Part shown: piece after piece, positions 1-6,178 of the stretch
Layout: every line of letters starts with the position of its first letter
Numbering within the stretch: the first letter of the stretch is position 1
NCBI GenBank assembly: GCA_902477615.1
Contig: CABSHY010000036.1
Span: 1 to 9,249 of the forward strand
Direction of reading: 5' to 3'
Source of the DNA: an uncultured Sutterella sp.
GTDB lineage: Bacteria; Pseudomonadota; Gammaproteobacteria; Burkholderiales; Burkholderiaceae_F
DNA: 9,249 bases
Program-made: the position numbers and the translations under genes
Notes under the pieces: generated by a model
The model's database searches: none
Seen by the model: the letters and a program-made list of their open reading frames with translations, nothing else
Told to the model about the DNA's origin: nothing

Positions 1-1146
1 GAAGTCAATTTCAAGCTTCGGTTTTCGAGTTACTGGGTCGCGCTCGGCGTAGAAATAAGCGTTATGGCCGTTTGCTTTTAAGCATTGCGCAACCATATTC
101 TCAATAAGCATTCCTTCATTGATTTGAAGCTTATCGAGTAAAACGGCTTTGTACAGATCATTTTCAAGGTAAGGGCGATCTCGGAAGGCTAAAGAAATCA
201 ATAGCCCTGTGTCCATGAGATAGCATTTGAAGGAAGGATCTGAAATGCTGAGATTAAAGGCAGCGCTGGGATCATCAACTTTATTGGCGATGTTGATAAT
301 CATGGCTTCATCCAACCATTTGATCGGTCCTTTGTAATTTCGAATGCGAGCGTTCGGTTCTATGTGAGAAAGGACGTAGCGCTTGTCATGCTTAGATAAT
401 TCGGACGGAATTCTGTCGAAAAAATTACTGACATAGTTGGAATTTTCTTCATTTTGTTCTTCCATGTCATTTTTGTACAGATTAATAATCTGCTGTTTGG
501 CAAAGTCGACTTTACCAAAGTCTTTGTCCTTAACAAAGGCTTTTACTGCTTGTGGCATCCCGCCGACAAGCATGTACTCTCGAAACGACTTCATCAACCC
601 TTGATGTAAGGCTCCCATGGCCTTTCTGGATTCGAAATGTTGTCGGATAAGGGGCATGGTGATTTGGTTGCCTTGTGCCCAAAGAAATTCCTCGTAATCC
701 ATGGGAAGCACTTCTAGGGTGTACTCCTCCGAAGGGATGAGAATATCCTTACTCTTTTTTGTAATGCCGGCTAAAGAACCCGTTTCCAGATAGTCATAGC
801 GCCCATCTTCTAAGAGTGTTTTAATGGCTTGACGTGCTGCCGGGAACAGTTGGATTTCATCAAGAATAATTAACGATTGGCGTTTGTAGAGTTTCGTGTT
901 GTAGATGAATTCTAACGTTGTAAAGAGTGTATCAAGGTCTCTGAGACTATTGACAAATAATTCTTTGATGGTTGGATCGACCTGATCAAAACGAATCAAA
1001 ATGTAGGATCGATAGGCTTCCTTGCCAAGTTTCTCGGCTAACGTGGTTTTGCCAACGCGTCGGGCACCTTTTAAAAAGAGAGAATATTGGGGAGCATATT
1101 CTTCCTTCCAGCGAAGCATTTCTTGGTAAATTTTTCGTTCAAACAT
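1..1146 (-). CDS. AAA ATPase with DUF4143-type C-terminus (partial, 3' end off the left edge)
   Basis: The frame is open for 382 codons from an ATG at 1146 to base 1, with no stop, so the gene continues beyond the left edge. A P-loop GARRVGKTT lies at residues 27-35, a Walker B strand SLIILDEIQ at about 91-99, and a sensor-like YLETGS near 119-124. The middle contains MLVGGMPQAV, typical of the start of DUF4143. The last visible residues are KLEIDF, matching the acidic E-x-D-F motif of the nuclease-like C-terminal fold; the usual downstream D-x-K motif is outside the window. Family knowledge: these AAA_14/DUF4143 proteins are common in gut bacteria and archaea, often in several divergent copies per genome, and their cellular role is not established. 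The ATG has only a weak GGA ribosome-binding match. The reading frame stays open upstream through a tandem repeat, so an earlier GTG start cannot be excluded. It is transcribed divergently from the MATE gene. Confidence 0.9.
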   Translation of the reverse strand, partial: MFERKIYQEMLRWKEEYAPQYSLFLKGARRVGKTTLAEKLGKEAYRSYILIRFDQVDPTIKELFVNSLRDLDTLFTTLEFIYNTKLYKRQSLIILDEIQLFPAARQAIKTLLEDGRYDYLETGSLAGITKKSKDILIPSEEYTLEVLPMDYEEFLWAQGNQITMPLIRQHFESRKAMGALHQGLMKSFREYMLVGGMPQAVKAFVKDKDFGKVDFAKQQIINLYKNDMEEQNEENSNYVSNFFDRIPSELSKHDKRYVLSHIEPNARIRNYKGPIKWLDEAMIINIANKVDDPSAAFNLSISDPSFKCYLMDTGLLISLAFRDRPYLENDLYKAVLLDKLQINEGMLIENMVAQCLKANGHNAYFYAERDPVTRKPKLEIDF

Positions 1147-1163
1147 TTTCGTATTCCATCGGT

Positions 1164-1262
1164 TTTTCACAATTGCGCCAATTATTTTAGTGCCAATTTT
1201 CACAATTGCGCCACTATTTTTAGGGGTGATTTTCACAAATGCGCCGTTTTTTGAAGAAATTC
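1164..1262. repeat. Three tandem 33-bp repeats upstream of the first ATPase
   Basis: Three units begin at 1164, 1197 and 1230, giving an exact 33-bp period. Each starts with a conserved 17-bp core, ttttcacaattgcgcca, identical in units 1 and 2 and differing at two positions in unit 3 (t to a, final a to g). The 16-bp tails are more diverged (9 of 16 identical between units 1 and 2). The core contains the imperfect palindrome cacaattgcg centred on AATT. The array starts 17 bp upstream of the ATPase start codon and lies in the divergent intergenic region shared with the MATE gene. Tandem arrays of a short imperfect palindrome next to a promoter usually bind a regulator; that role is inferred here. 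The period is also 11 codons, and the ATPase frame is open through it. Confidence 0.85.
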
Positions 1263-1296
1263 GTAATTTTGTTTTCTCGGTAAGACACTAGGAAAA

Positions 1297-1332
1297 GCCC
1301 GAAAGTCTCTATCTTTGTTCATTGCTTCGGGC
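1297..1332 (+). promoter_or_regulatory. Possible leader hairpin upstream of the MATE gene
   Basis: A 7-bp perfect inverted repeat, gcccgaa at 1297-1303 and ttcgggc at 1326-1332, encloses a 22-nt loop and ends 42 bp before the MATE start codon. A similar ccgaaagact occurs again at about 1357-1366, closer to the start. The stem is short and the loop long, and I do not recognise any known riboswitch in it. It could be a leader structure or a protein-binding site. I see no convincing -35/-10 pair for this gene. Confidence 0.25.
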
Positions 1333-1374
1333 GATAATTTCAGAATCAAATAACACCGAAAGACTTATTCATTC

Positions 1375-2733
1375 ATGGCTAAAAAAATTGACATGCTGAC
1401 GGGCTCCATTTGGGACAAAATGGTGCTTTTTGCCTTGCCCTTGGCCCTCACAGGTATGTTGCAACAACTCTTTAACGCCGCTGACGTTGCGGTGTTGGGT
1501 CGTTATGTCTCAAACGAAGCCATGGCTGCTGTGGGCAGCAACGTTCCCGTTATTGGTCTCATCATTAGTTTGTGTATGGGTTTGGCGTTAGGGGCTAACG
1601 TTGTTGTTGCACGTGCGTTGGGAATGAAGGACTATGAACGAGTACACAATGCCGTTCATACTGCTCTCTTAACAGCTGTGATTTTTGGCACGGTGATGAG
1701 CCTTTTGGGAGAACTATTCACCGATGCTATTTTGTCTTTCTTAGCGGTCCCTGACTCTGTTATCGGTCATGCAGAGAATTACCTGCGGGTCTTTCTTTTA
1801 GGGATGCCCTTTATTGCGCTTTATAACTTCTTAGCGGCAATTTTCAGAAGCCAAGGCGATACGCAAACACCTCTTTGGGCCTTGGTGGCGGCCACCATTT
1901 TCAATATTGCGGGTAACTTCTTTGCCGTGATGGTATTGGACATGGAAGCCGGTGGCGTGGCTGCAGCTACGGTAGGTGCCAACGTATTGGCTGCCGGAAT
2001 TCTTTTTGTACGTCTGGCTTATATCGATGGCCCGCTTCGTCTTAATATTCGTCATCTTTTGGCCGTTGACACTCGTGAGCTTCGTTCGATCGTTCGCATC
2101 GGTTGGCCGGCCGGTTTGCAAGGGGCCGTGTTCTCGATTTCGAATTTAATCATTCAAGCGGCCATTAATAGTTTGGGCCCGGAAGTCATGGCCGGTTCCG
2201 TTGCTGCTTTTACGGTTGAAATTAACGTTTACTGCTTCATTAATGCATTTGCTTTGGCAGCCACCACTTTCGTCAGTCAAAACTACGGTGCAGGCAATTT
2301 AGAACGTTGCCGTCGCGTGATGTGGGTTTCGTTGGGATTGAACTTTGTCGCAACGATTTCGATGACGATTCTGATTTTCCTCTTCTGTCGTCCGTTGTTG
2401 GGTTTGTTTACCGATAGTGAAGCTGTTATCGAGTTGGCAATCATTCGTATGATTTGGGTGCTAAGTCCGCAATTTATCCAAGTCATTATGGACACAGTAT
2501 CCGGCGCCATGCGTGGTTATGGTTACTCGTTGCCACCGGCCTTAATGACGCTTGCATCAATCTGCACGGTTCGTATCGTGTGGGTGTGGACCGTTTTTGA
2601 AATGTACCCGAATTACGAAGTATTGATGGCCGTCTATCCGGTCAGTTGGATTGTGGCAGCGATTGGATTGAGTTGGCTCTACTGGTATCATCAAACGAGA
2701 ATTTTGCCAAAGAAGGTGAATTTAGCGGATTAG
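1375..2733 (+). CDS. MATE-family multidrug/cation antiporter
   Basis: The 452-residue protein has the full length and hydrophobic pattern of a 12-helix inner-membrane MATE transporter, which exports drugs or toxic metabolites in exchange for Na+ or H+. The N-terminus opens with MLTGSIWDKMVLFALPLAL, followed by QQLFNAADVAVLGRYV at 30-45, the signature of helix 1 and the following loop. The loop motif RSQGDTQTP lies at 158-166. The second half-repeat shows SQNYGAGN at 301-308 and GAMRGYGYSLPP at about 377-388. These resemble the NorM/MepA/DinF-like broad family, but the substrate cannot be read from the sequence, so no gene symbol is given. The start is the ATG at 1375, which fits the family's N-terminus, although no good Shine-Dalgarno precedes it. 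The gene is alone on its strand, divergent from one ATPase gene and convergent with the other, and its codon use looks like that of the housekeeping genes to the right. Confidence 0.95.
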   Translation: MAKKIDMLTGSIWDKMVLFALPLALTGMLQQLFNAADVAVLGRYVSNEAMAAVGSNVPVIGLIISLCMGLALGANVVVARALGMKDYERVHNAVHTALLTAVIFGTVMSLLGELFTDAILSFLAVPDSVIGHAENYLRVFLLGMPFIALYNFLAAIFRSQGDTQTPLWALVAATIFNIAGNFFAVMVLDMEAGGVAAATVGANVLAAGILFVRLAYIDGPLRLNIRHLLAVDTRELRSIVRIGWPAGLQGAVFSISNLIIQAAINSLGPEVMAGSVAAFTVEINVYCFINAFALAATTFVSQNYGAGNLERCRRVMWVSLGLNFVATISMTILIFLFCRPLLGLFTDSEAVIELAIIRMIWVLSPQFIQVIMDTVSGAMRGYGYSLPPALMTLASICTVRIVWVWTVFEMYPNYEVLMAVYPVSWIVAAIGLSWLYWYHQTRILPKKVNLAD

Positions 2734-2783
2734 AGGCGTCAACCAATTTCAGGCAAGGTCATGGCAAATTCGTTTTTTTTGCG

Positions 2784-2860
2784 AAAACTGAAAAATTCTC
2801 TAGTTCATTAGAGATTTTTACAGTAAATTTCGCTAACGAACTAGAGAATTTTTCAGTTTT
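2784..2860. terminator. 23-bp perfect inverted repeat, probable bidirectional terminator, with competing third arm
   Basis: The left arm is 2784-2806 and the right arm 2838-2860; the right arm is the exact reverse complement of the left, with a 31-nt spacer. The arms begin with AAAACTG and end with CAGTTTT, so the A-tract pairs with the T-tract as in bidirectional intrinsic terminators. The position between two convergent genes fits that role. Within the spacer, 2809-2825 (tagagatttttacagt) is an imperfect second partner for the left arm, forming a smaller hairpin with the 6-bp core tctcta/tagaga at 2797-2802 and 2809-2814 followed by a T5 run. A separate T8 run lies at 2773-2780. The stem is AT-rich, so termination strength is uncertain. 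A small palindromic mobile element is the alternative, but I see no target duplication. Confidence 0.6.
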
Positions 2861-2899
2861 GATCAGATGATTGAAAAAATAGAGTCTCTCAAGATTTCA

Positions 2900-4174
2900 T
2901 CACCGTAGTTGAACAGAGTTCAATCTGGGTTGGTAGTTCCACATTGCCGCTAACGGAATAGCATAGCAACTGTTTCCGAACGACCTAACTTCGTTTCCTG
3001 CATAGAGGACGATACCTGTACACGAATCATCCCCAAGCATTTCTTGGAACCAACGAATATGGCGGAAATCTGTGTTGCTAACACTTTCTCCAGACTTAAT
3101 GTCAATGGCCAACATTTTGTTATCTTCATTGGTAATCAAAAAATCAATTTCATGACTTTTTGTTCTAAGATGGTGCAATTTCCATCGCGGATGAAGTTCA
3201 ACTTCGGGAATTAGTTGGTTGTATGCCCAGGTTTCCACGAGTTTTCCCCCTTCATTAGCAGAAAGTTCAAGGTCGTTGACTAATTTTTCGGCATCATAAA
3301 TTCCCAACAAATGTCCCATTAGCCCAGAGTCTGTCATAAAGAGTTTAGGAGTAAGACCAGGACGGTCATAATCTTTAAAGGCCCAAGCAGGTACTGTATC
3401 GACTAAGTACATGGCTTCAATGGCAGAAAAATAGGTGTTGACCGTTTGCCAAGCTGCATTGAGTTGTTGCGAGAGGCGTCGAACAACAAAAGGCCTACTC
3501 GAGAAGGAAGCAACATGTGTAAACATTTCTCGAATCCTGCAGGGCTTTTTGACACCCCATTGATCTCTCATATCTAGGATGATTTGTTGTAAATAGGATT
3601 CAAACCATTGAGCGCGCCCGTCAACATCAAGGGTCTGGGCTTCATGAAAGCCACCAGCTAAGGCAAGCTTAACGATGAGGGGTTTATTGCACTCATCGTA
3701 TTGACAGGAGTACGGGATTTGCCCTCTGAATAAAGAGTCCAAAAAAAGGTTTTTAATGCCTCTGAGCTCACCTTCGGTGAAGGTGCGAACCCTTACAAAG
3801 CCTACGCGACCGGCAAGAGATTCCTTTGCATAGGGCAACTTACGGTAATCAGCTGATCCCATAATAATATATTGACCCTTGCTCGGATTATTATCGACTG
3901 CAATCTTGATTTCGCCAATTAAGCTTGGAACCTTTTGGATTTCATCAATAACTAGACAGGTTTCATGCGGTCGTCGAACAAAAAAAGTTGGATCTTGCTC
4001 TGCTGCAGCCCGTGTAGCATCGGAGTCCAAGGTCTGATAAATCGTAGGTGTAGAAATGTTCTGTTTTACGAGGGTTGTCTTTCCTGTTTGACGACAACCG
4101 ATGACACAAGCAACCCGATGAGTTTTTAAAGTTGATTGTAGTAATTTGTCAGTCCATCGACGAATCGAGTTCAT
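2900..4174 (-). CDS. AAA ATPase with DUF4143 C-terminal nuclease-like domain
   Basis: This is a complete second ATPase of the AAA_14/DUF4143 architecture, 424 residues from the chosen ATG. Numbered from that ATG, the P-loop GCRQTGKTT is at 26-34, Walker B CLVIDEIQ at 73-80, and a sensor-like YIIMGSAD at 102-109. The DUF4143 region includes LALAGGFHEA and a winged-helix-like central part. It ends in EIDF at 342-345 followed by AIDIKSG at about 356-362, which has the spacing of a PD-(D/E)XK nuclease core with acidic residues and the lysine intact. Family knowledge gives no firm function. An in-frame TTG at 4192 would add six residues, but a good AAGGGA ribosome-binding site lies inside that extension, 9 nt before the ATG at 4174, so I use the ATG. 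It differs clearly from the ATPase at the left edge (GCRQTG against GARRVG), so the pair is not a recent duplication. It is convergent with the MATE gene, and the rsmA terminator separates it from the operon to its right. Confidence 0.9.
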   Translation of the reverse strand: MNSIRRWTDKLLQSTLKTHRVACVIGCRQTGKTTLVKQNISTPTIYQTLDSDATRAAAEQDPTFFVRRPHETCLVIDEIQKVPSLIGEIKIAVDNNPSKGQYIIMGSADYRKLPYAKESLAGRVGFVRVRTFTEGELRGIKNLFLDSLFRGQIPYSCQYDECNKPLIVKLALAGGFHEAQTLDVDGRAQWFESYLQQIILDMRDQWGVKKPCRIREMFTHVASFSSRPFVVRRLSQQLNAAWQTVNTYFSAIEAMYLVDTVPAWAFKDYDRPGLTPKLFMTDSGLMGHLLGIYDAEKLVNDLELSANEGGKLVETWAYNQLIPEVELHPRWKLHHLRTKSHEIDFLITNEDNKMLAIDIKSGESVSNTDFRHIRWFQEMLGDDSCTGIVLYAGNEVRSFGNSCYAIPLAAMWNYQPRLNSVQLR

Positions 4175-4183
4175 GGAGACACT

Positions 4184-4189
4184 TCCCTT
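4184..4189 (-). promoter_or_regulatory. Ribosome-binding site deciding the second ATPase start
   Basis: On the minus strand AAGGGA occupies 4189-4184, 9 nt before the ATG at 4174. This is a good Shine-Dalgarno match at normal spacing. It favours the ATG over the in-frame TTG at 4192, which lies upstream of the site itself. Confidence 0.65.
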
Positions 4190-4231
4190 CAATTAGTTAT
4201 TTCCAATGCGCAGAATTCAAAATAGAAATGA

Positions 4232-4293
4232 GGCAAACTCTAAACTAGAATATAGACAAATTATAAAGTAAATTCTGGACAAATTATAAAGTA
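4232..4293. repeat. Three tandem 23-bp-period repeats upstream of the second ATPase
   Basis: The 16-mer gacaaattataaagta occurs exactly at 4255-4270 and 4278-4293. A degenerate third copy, ggcaaactctaaacta, sits at 4232-4247 with 11 of 16 positions identical. Starts at 4232, 4255 and 4278 give a constant 23-bp period. On the minus strand each perfect copy contains TATAAT (at 4288-4283 and 4265-4260), so either could act as a -10 element, but I find no good -35 at 16-18 bp. The array lies about 57 bp upstream of the ATPase start. The period is not a multiple of three, so a coding origin is unlikely. Operator or promoter duplication is the likely explanation, by inference. Confidence 0.8.
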
Positions 4294-4351
4294 GACATCA
4301 ATTCATTAATTAAAACAATGAGTTATTCATTATCCAAAATTGATCAAAATT

Positions 4352-4390
4352 TAAGCAAAACGGCCACCTTTTTGAGGTGGCCGATGCTTA
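4352..4390 (-). terminator. Intrinsic terminator of the lptD-surA-pdxA-rsmA operon
   Basis: A perfect 9-bp G+C-rich stem, cggccacct at 4361-4369 with aggtggccg at 4375-4383, encloses a 5-nt loop. Outer bases taagca (4352-4357) and tgctta (4385-4390) can also pair. In the minus direction the stem is followed directly by TTTT and then AT-rich sequence. It starts about 20 bp after the rsmA stop codon, so rsmA appears to be the last gene of the operon. Confidence 0.9.
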
Positions 4391-4410
4391 AATCTGACGA
4401 AACTGTTTGA

Positions 4411-5208
4411 CTATTCTGCAACAGAACTCTTAATGTTGGCTAATCGCACAAAGGCTTCAACATCCAAGCTTTCTGCACGCGCCGTCGGATCGACACCGGC
4501 AGCACGGATATCATCTTCTGTTAAAAGTTTTGAAACTGCATTACGAAGCGTTTTACGACGTTGATTAAAGGCCGCTGCAACGATGGCAGAGAATCGCTCC
4601 ATATCAACGGGCAACAAGTCTTCCACCTTCTTCGGAATCATGCGGACGATGGAACTTGTGACTTTCGGCGCCGGCGTGAAAGCACCGGGCGGCACGTCAA
4701 ACATCTTTTGCATGCGATAGCGGTATTGGAGCATGACAGACAAGCGACCGTACACTTTGCTACCGGGTTCTGCGACCATACGGTCAACCACTTCCTTTTG
4801 AAGCATGAAATGTTGATCAATGACGCGATCAGCAACCGTGGTCAGGTGAAACAACAAGGGGCTTGAAATGTTGTAGGGGAGGTTACCGATAATGCGCAAG
4901 CGCTTTTCAGGATAAACCTCTGAGGCCCAATCCAATTTCAAAGCATCGGCTTCAATCAAGGAAAGCGTCTCAGGGAACGTTTCTTTGAGCCAGGCTGCCA
5001 AGTCGCGGTCAATTTCAACGGCCGTGACATGGCCGATGGCTTCCATCATTTTGCGAGTCAGGGCTGCTTGGCCCGGCCCGATTTCGACAATGGTATCGCC
5101 TTGTTGAGGATCGATCGTGCGAGCAATGCGGGTGATCCAGTGTTCATCGTGCAAAAAGTTTTGACCGAAACGTTTGCGGGCGCGATGGCCAACTAATCCG
5201 TTATGCAT
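4411..5208 (-). CDS. rsmA: 16S rRNA (adenine(1518)-N6/adenine(1519)-N6)-dimethyltransferase
   Basis: RsmA (KsgA) uses S-adenosylmethionine to dimethylate two adjacent adenines in the 3' terminal hairpin of 16S rRNA, a late step of small-subunit assembly in the cytoplasm. The 265-residue protein begins with the family signature RARKRFGQNFLHD at about 9-21. The SAM-binding motif I VEIGPGQAALT follows at about 41-51, the acidic VEID motif at 64-67, and the catalytic NLPYN at 109-113. The C-terminal hallmark PPGAFTPAPKV is at 173-183. Length and motifs are all normal. The start is the ATG at 5208; an in-frame TTG at 5241 would add 11 residues not expected for the family. The ATG lies inside the end of pdxA (ATGCATAA, 8-nt overlap) and is preceded by AGAGAA, which suggests translational coupling. 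The surA-pdxA-rsmA order is conserved widely in proteobacteria. The usual enteric followers apaG and apaH are absent. Confidence 0.97.
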   Translation of the reverse strand: MHNGLVGHRARKRFGQNFLHDEHWITRIARTIDPQQGDTIVEIGPGQAALTRKMMEAIGHVTAVEIDRDLAAWLKETFPETLSLIEADALKLDWASEVYPEKRLRIIGNLPYNISSPLLFHLTTVADRVIDQHFMLQKEVVDRMVAEPGSKVYGRLSVMLQYRYRMQKMFDVPPGAFTPAPKVTSSIVRMIPKKVEDLLPVDMERFSAIVAAAFNQRRKTLRNAVSKLLTEDDIRAAGVDPTARAESLDVEAFVRLANIKSSVAE

Positions 5209-6178
5209 GGTGTTCTCTGTTCGTAGCAAGTGTTTGCGCAAGGCGCAACGCAGTTAAAAGACTTCCGATATTGGCAATGCCTTGACCGGCAATATCAAGT
5301 GCCGTTCCGTGATCAACGGACGTTCTGACGTAGGGCAATCCCAACGTAATGTTGACACCTTGACCGAAACTCATGTGCTTGAGCACGGGCAATCCTTGAT
5401 CATGGTACATACACAATACGGCATCGTATTGTGTGAGTTTTGACGCTGCAAAAATGGTATCGGCTGGGTGCGGGCCCGTCACAATCCATCCTTTGGCTTT
5501 GGCTTTTTCAATTTCTGGCCCAATGATCTCCACTTCTTCCGTGCCCATGTGACCGGATTCGCCTGCATGAGGATTTAATCCTGTTACTGCAATGCGAGGA
5601 GTGTTAATCGCAAAGGCCGTTTGCAAATCATGGTGAAGAATGTTGAGGGTTTCTTCAACGTTTTCGTGCGTAATGCACTGAGCGAGTTTTGCAATCGGAA
5701 CGTGAGTCGTAACCAAAGCCACTCGCAAAGCGTCTTGAGCGTCAGAGGAAACCAACATCATGACGACTTTTTTCACATGAGCAAGATCGGCGAAAAATTC
5801 CGTGTGACCGGTAAAAGGGATGCCTGCGTCGTTAATGACGCTTTTTTGCACCGGTGCCGTACAAATGGCACTGAAGGTGCCGTCCATCGCTCCTTGGGCT
5901 GCGACTCGGAGTGTTTCGAGTACATAGGCAGCGTTTTGGACGTTAAGTTGGCCTGCGATCACCGGTGCTTGAAGCGGCACATGGTGAAAACTCACATGAG
6001 CGGGCCAGGCAGGCAGAGCGAACTTTTGGCGTACGCTCTCAAGAAAATTTTGGTCACCAATCATGCAAACAGGACGGTTTGTTTCATAAACCGCCCTGAC
6101 GCTGATTTCGGGACCGATACCAGCAGGCTCACCCGTGGTGAGCGCAACCGGTGCGATTTGAGTATGGAGATTATTCAC
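5201..6178 (-). CDS. pdxA: 4-hydroxythreonine-4-phosphate dehydrogenase (vitamin B6 synthesis)
   Basis: PdxA oxidises 4-phosphohydroxy-L-threonine with NAD+; the product is used by PdxJ to form pyridoxine 5'-phosphate. The 325-residue protein, close to the usual 330, carries TTGEPAGIGPE near the N-terminus and GHTEF with the substrate-binding His at 125. The three metal-binding histidines are in TTHVP (159), NPHAGE (204) and MYHDQGLP (259). The distal VDHGTALDIAG motif is also intact. I take the GTG at 6178 as the start because it overlaps the surA stop as GTGAATAA, matching the 8-nt overlap at the other two junctions. A TTG at 6193, also in frame, would add five residues; neither candidate has a strong Shine-Dalgarno, so this start is less sure than the gene itself. 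The enzyme is cytoplasmic and metabolically unrelated to its operon partners, but its place between surA and rsmA is conserved. Confidence 0.96.
   Translation of the reverse strand: MNNLHTQIAPVALTTGEPAGIGPEISVRAVYETNRPVCMIGDQNFLESVRQKFALPAWPAHVSFHHVPLQAPVIAGQLNVQNAAYVLETLRVAAQGAMDGTFSAICTAPVQKSVINDAGIPFTGHTEFFADLAHVKKVVMMLVSSDAQDALRVALVTTHVPIAKLAQCITHENVEETLNILHHDLQTAFAINTPRIAVTGLNPHAGESGHMGTEEVEIIGPEIEKAKAKGWIVTGPHPADTIFAASKLTQYDAVLCMYHDQGLPVLKHMSFGQGVNITLGLPYVRTSVDHGTALDIAGQGIANIGSLLTALRLAQTLATNREHHA

Noticed and set aside
1164..1262. CRISPR-like array
   Set aside because: Only three units with 17-bp cores and 16-bp gaps, the gaps themselves are related to each other, and no cas gene is nearby.
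2784..2860. Insertion sequence or MITE remnant
   Set aside because: The paired arms resemble terminal inverted repeats, but there is no flanking target duplication, no transposase fragment, and the site between convergent genes is explained by a terminator. A genome-wide copy search could reopen this.
2646..2870. Plus-strand open frame spanning the MATE 3' end and the intergenic hairpin
   Set aside because: Most of it overlaps MATE in another frame, and the rest is translation of the inverted repeat; there is no ribosome-binding site.
1..4174. Toxin-antitoxin or defence island
   Set aside because: No small partner genes, known toxin domains, methylases or phage-like genes accompany the ATPases; a MATE exporter is not a typical component.
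4172..4192. TTG at 4192 as the start of the second ATPase
   Set aside because: The AAGGGA Shine-Dalgarno lies downstream of that TTG and correctly placed for the ATG at 4174.
5209..5241. TTG at 5241 as the start of rsmA
   Set aside because: It would add 11 residues ahead of the family's normal N-terminus and overlap pdxA by 41 nt, while the ATG at 5208 has a purine-rich site and the overlap seen elsewhere in the operon.
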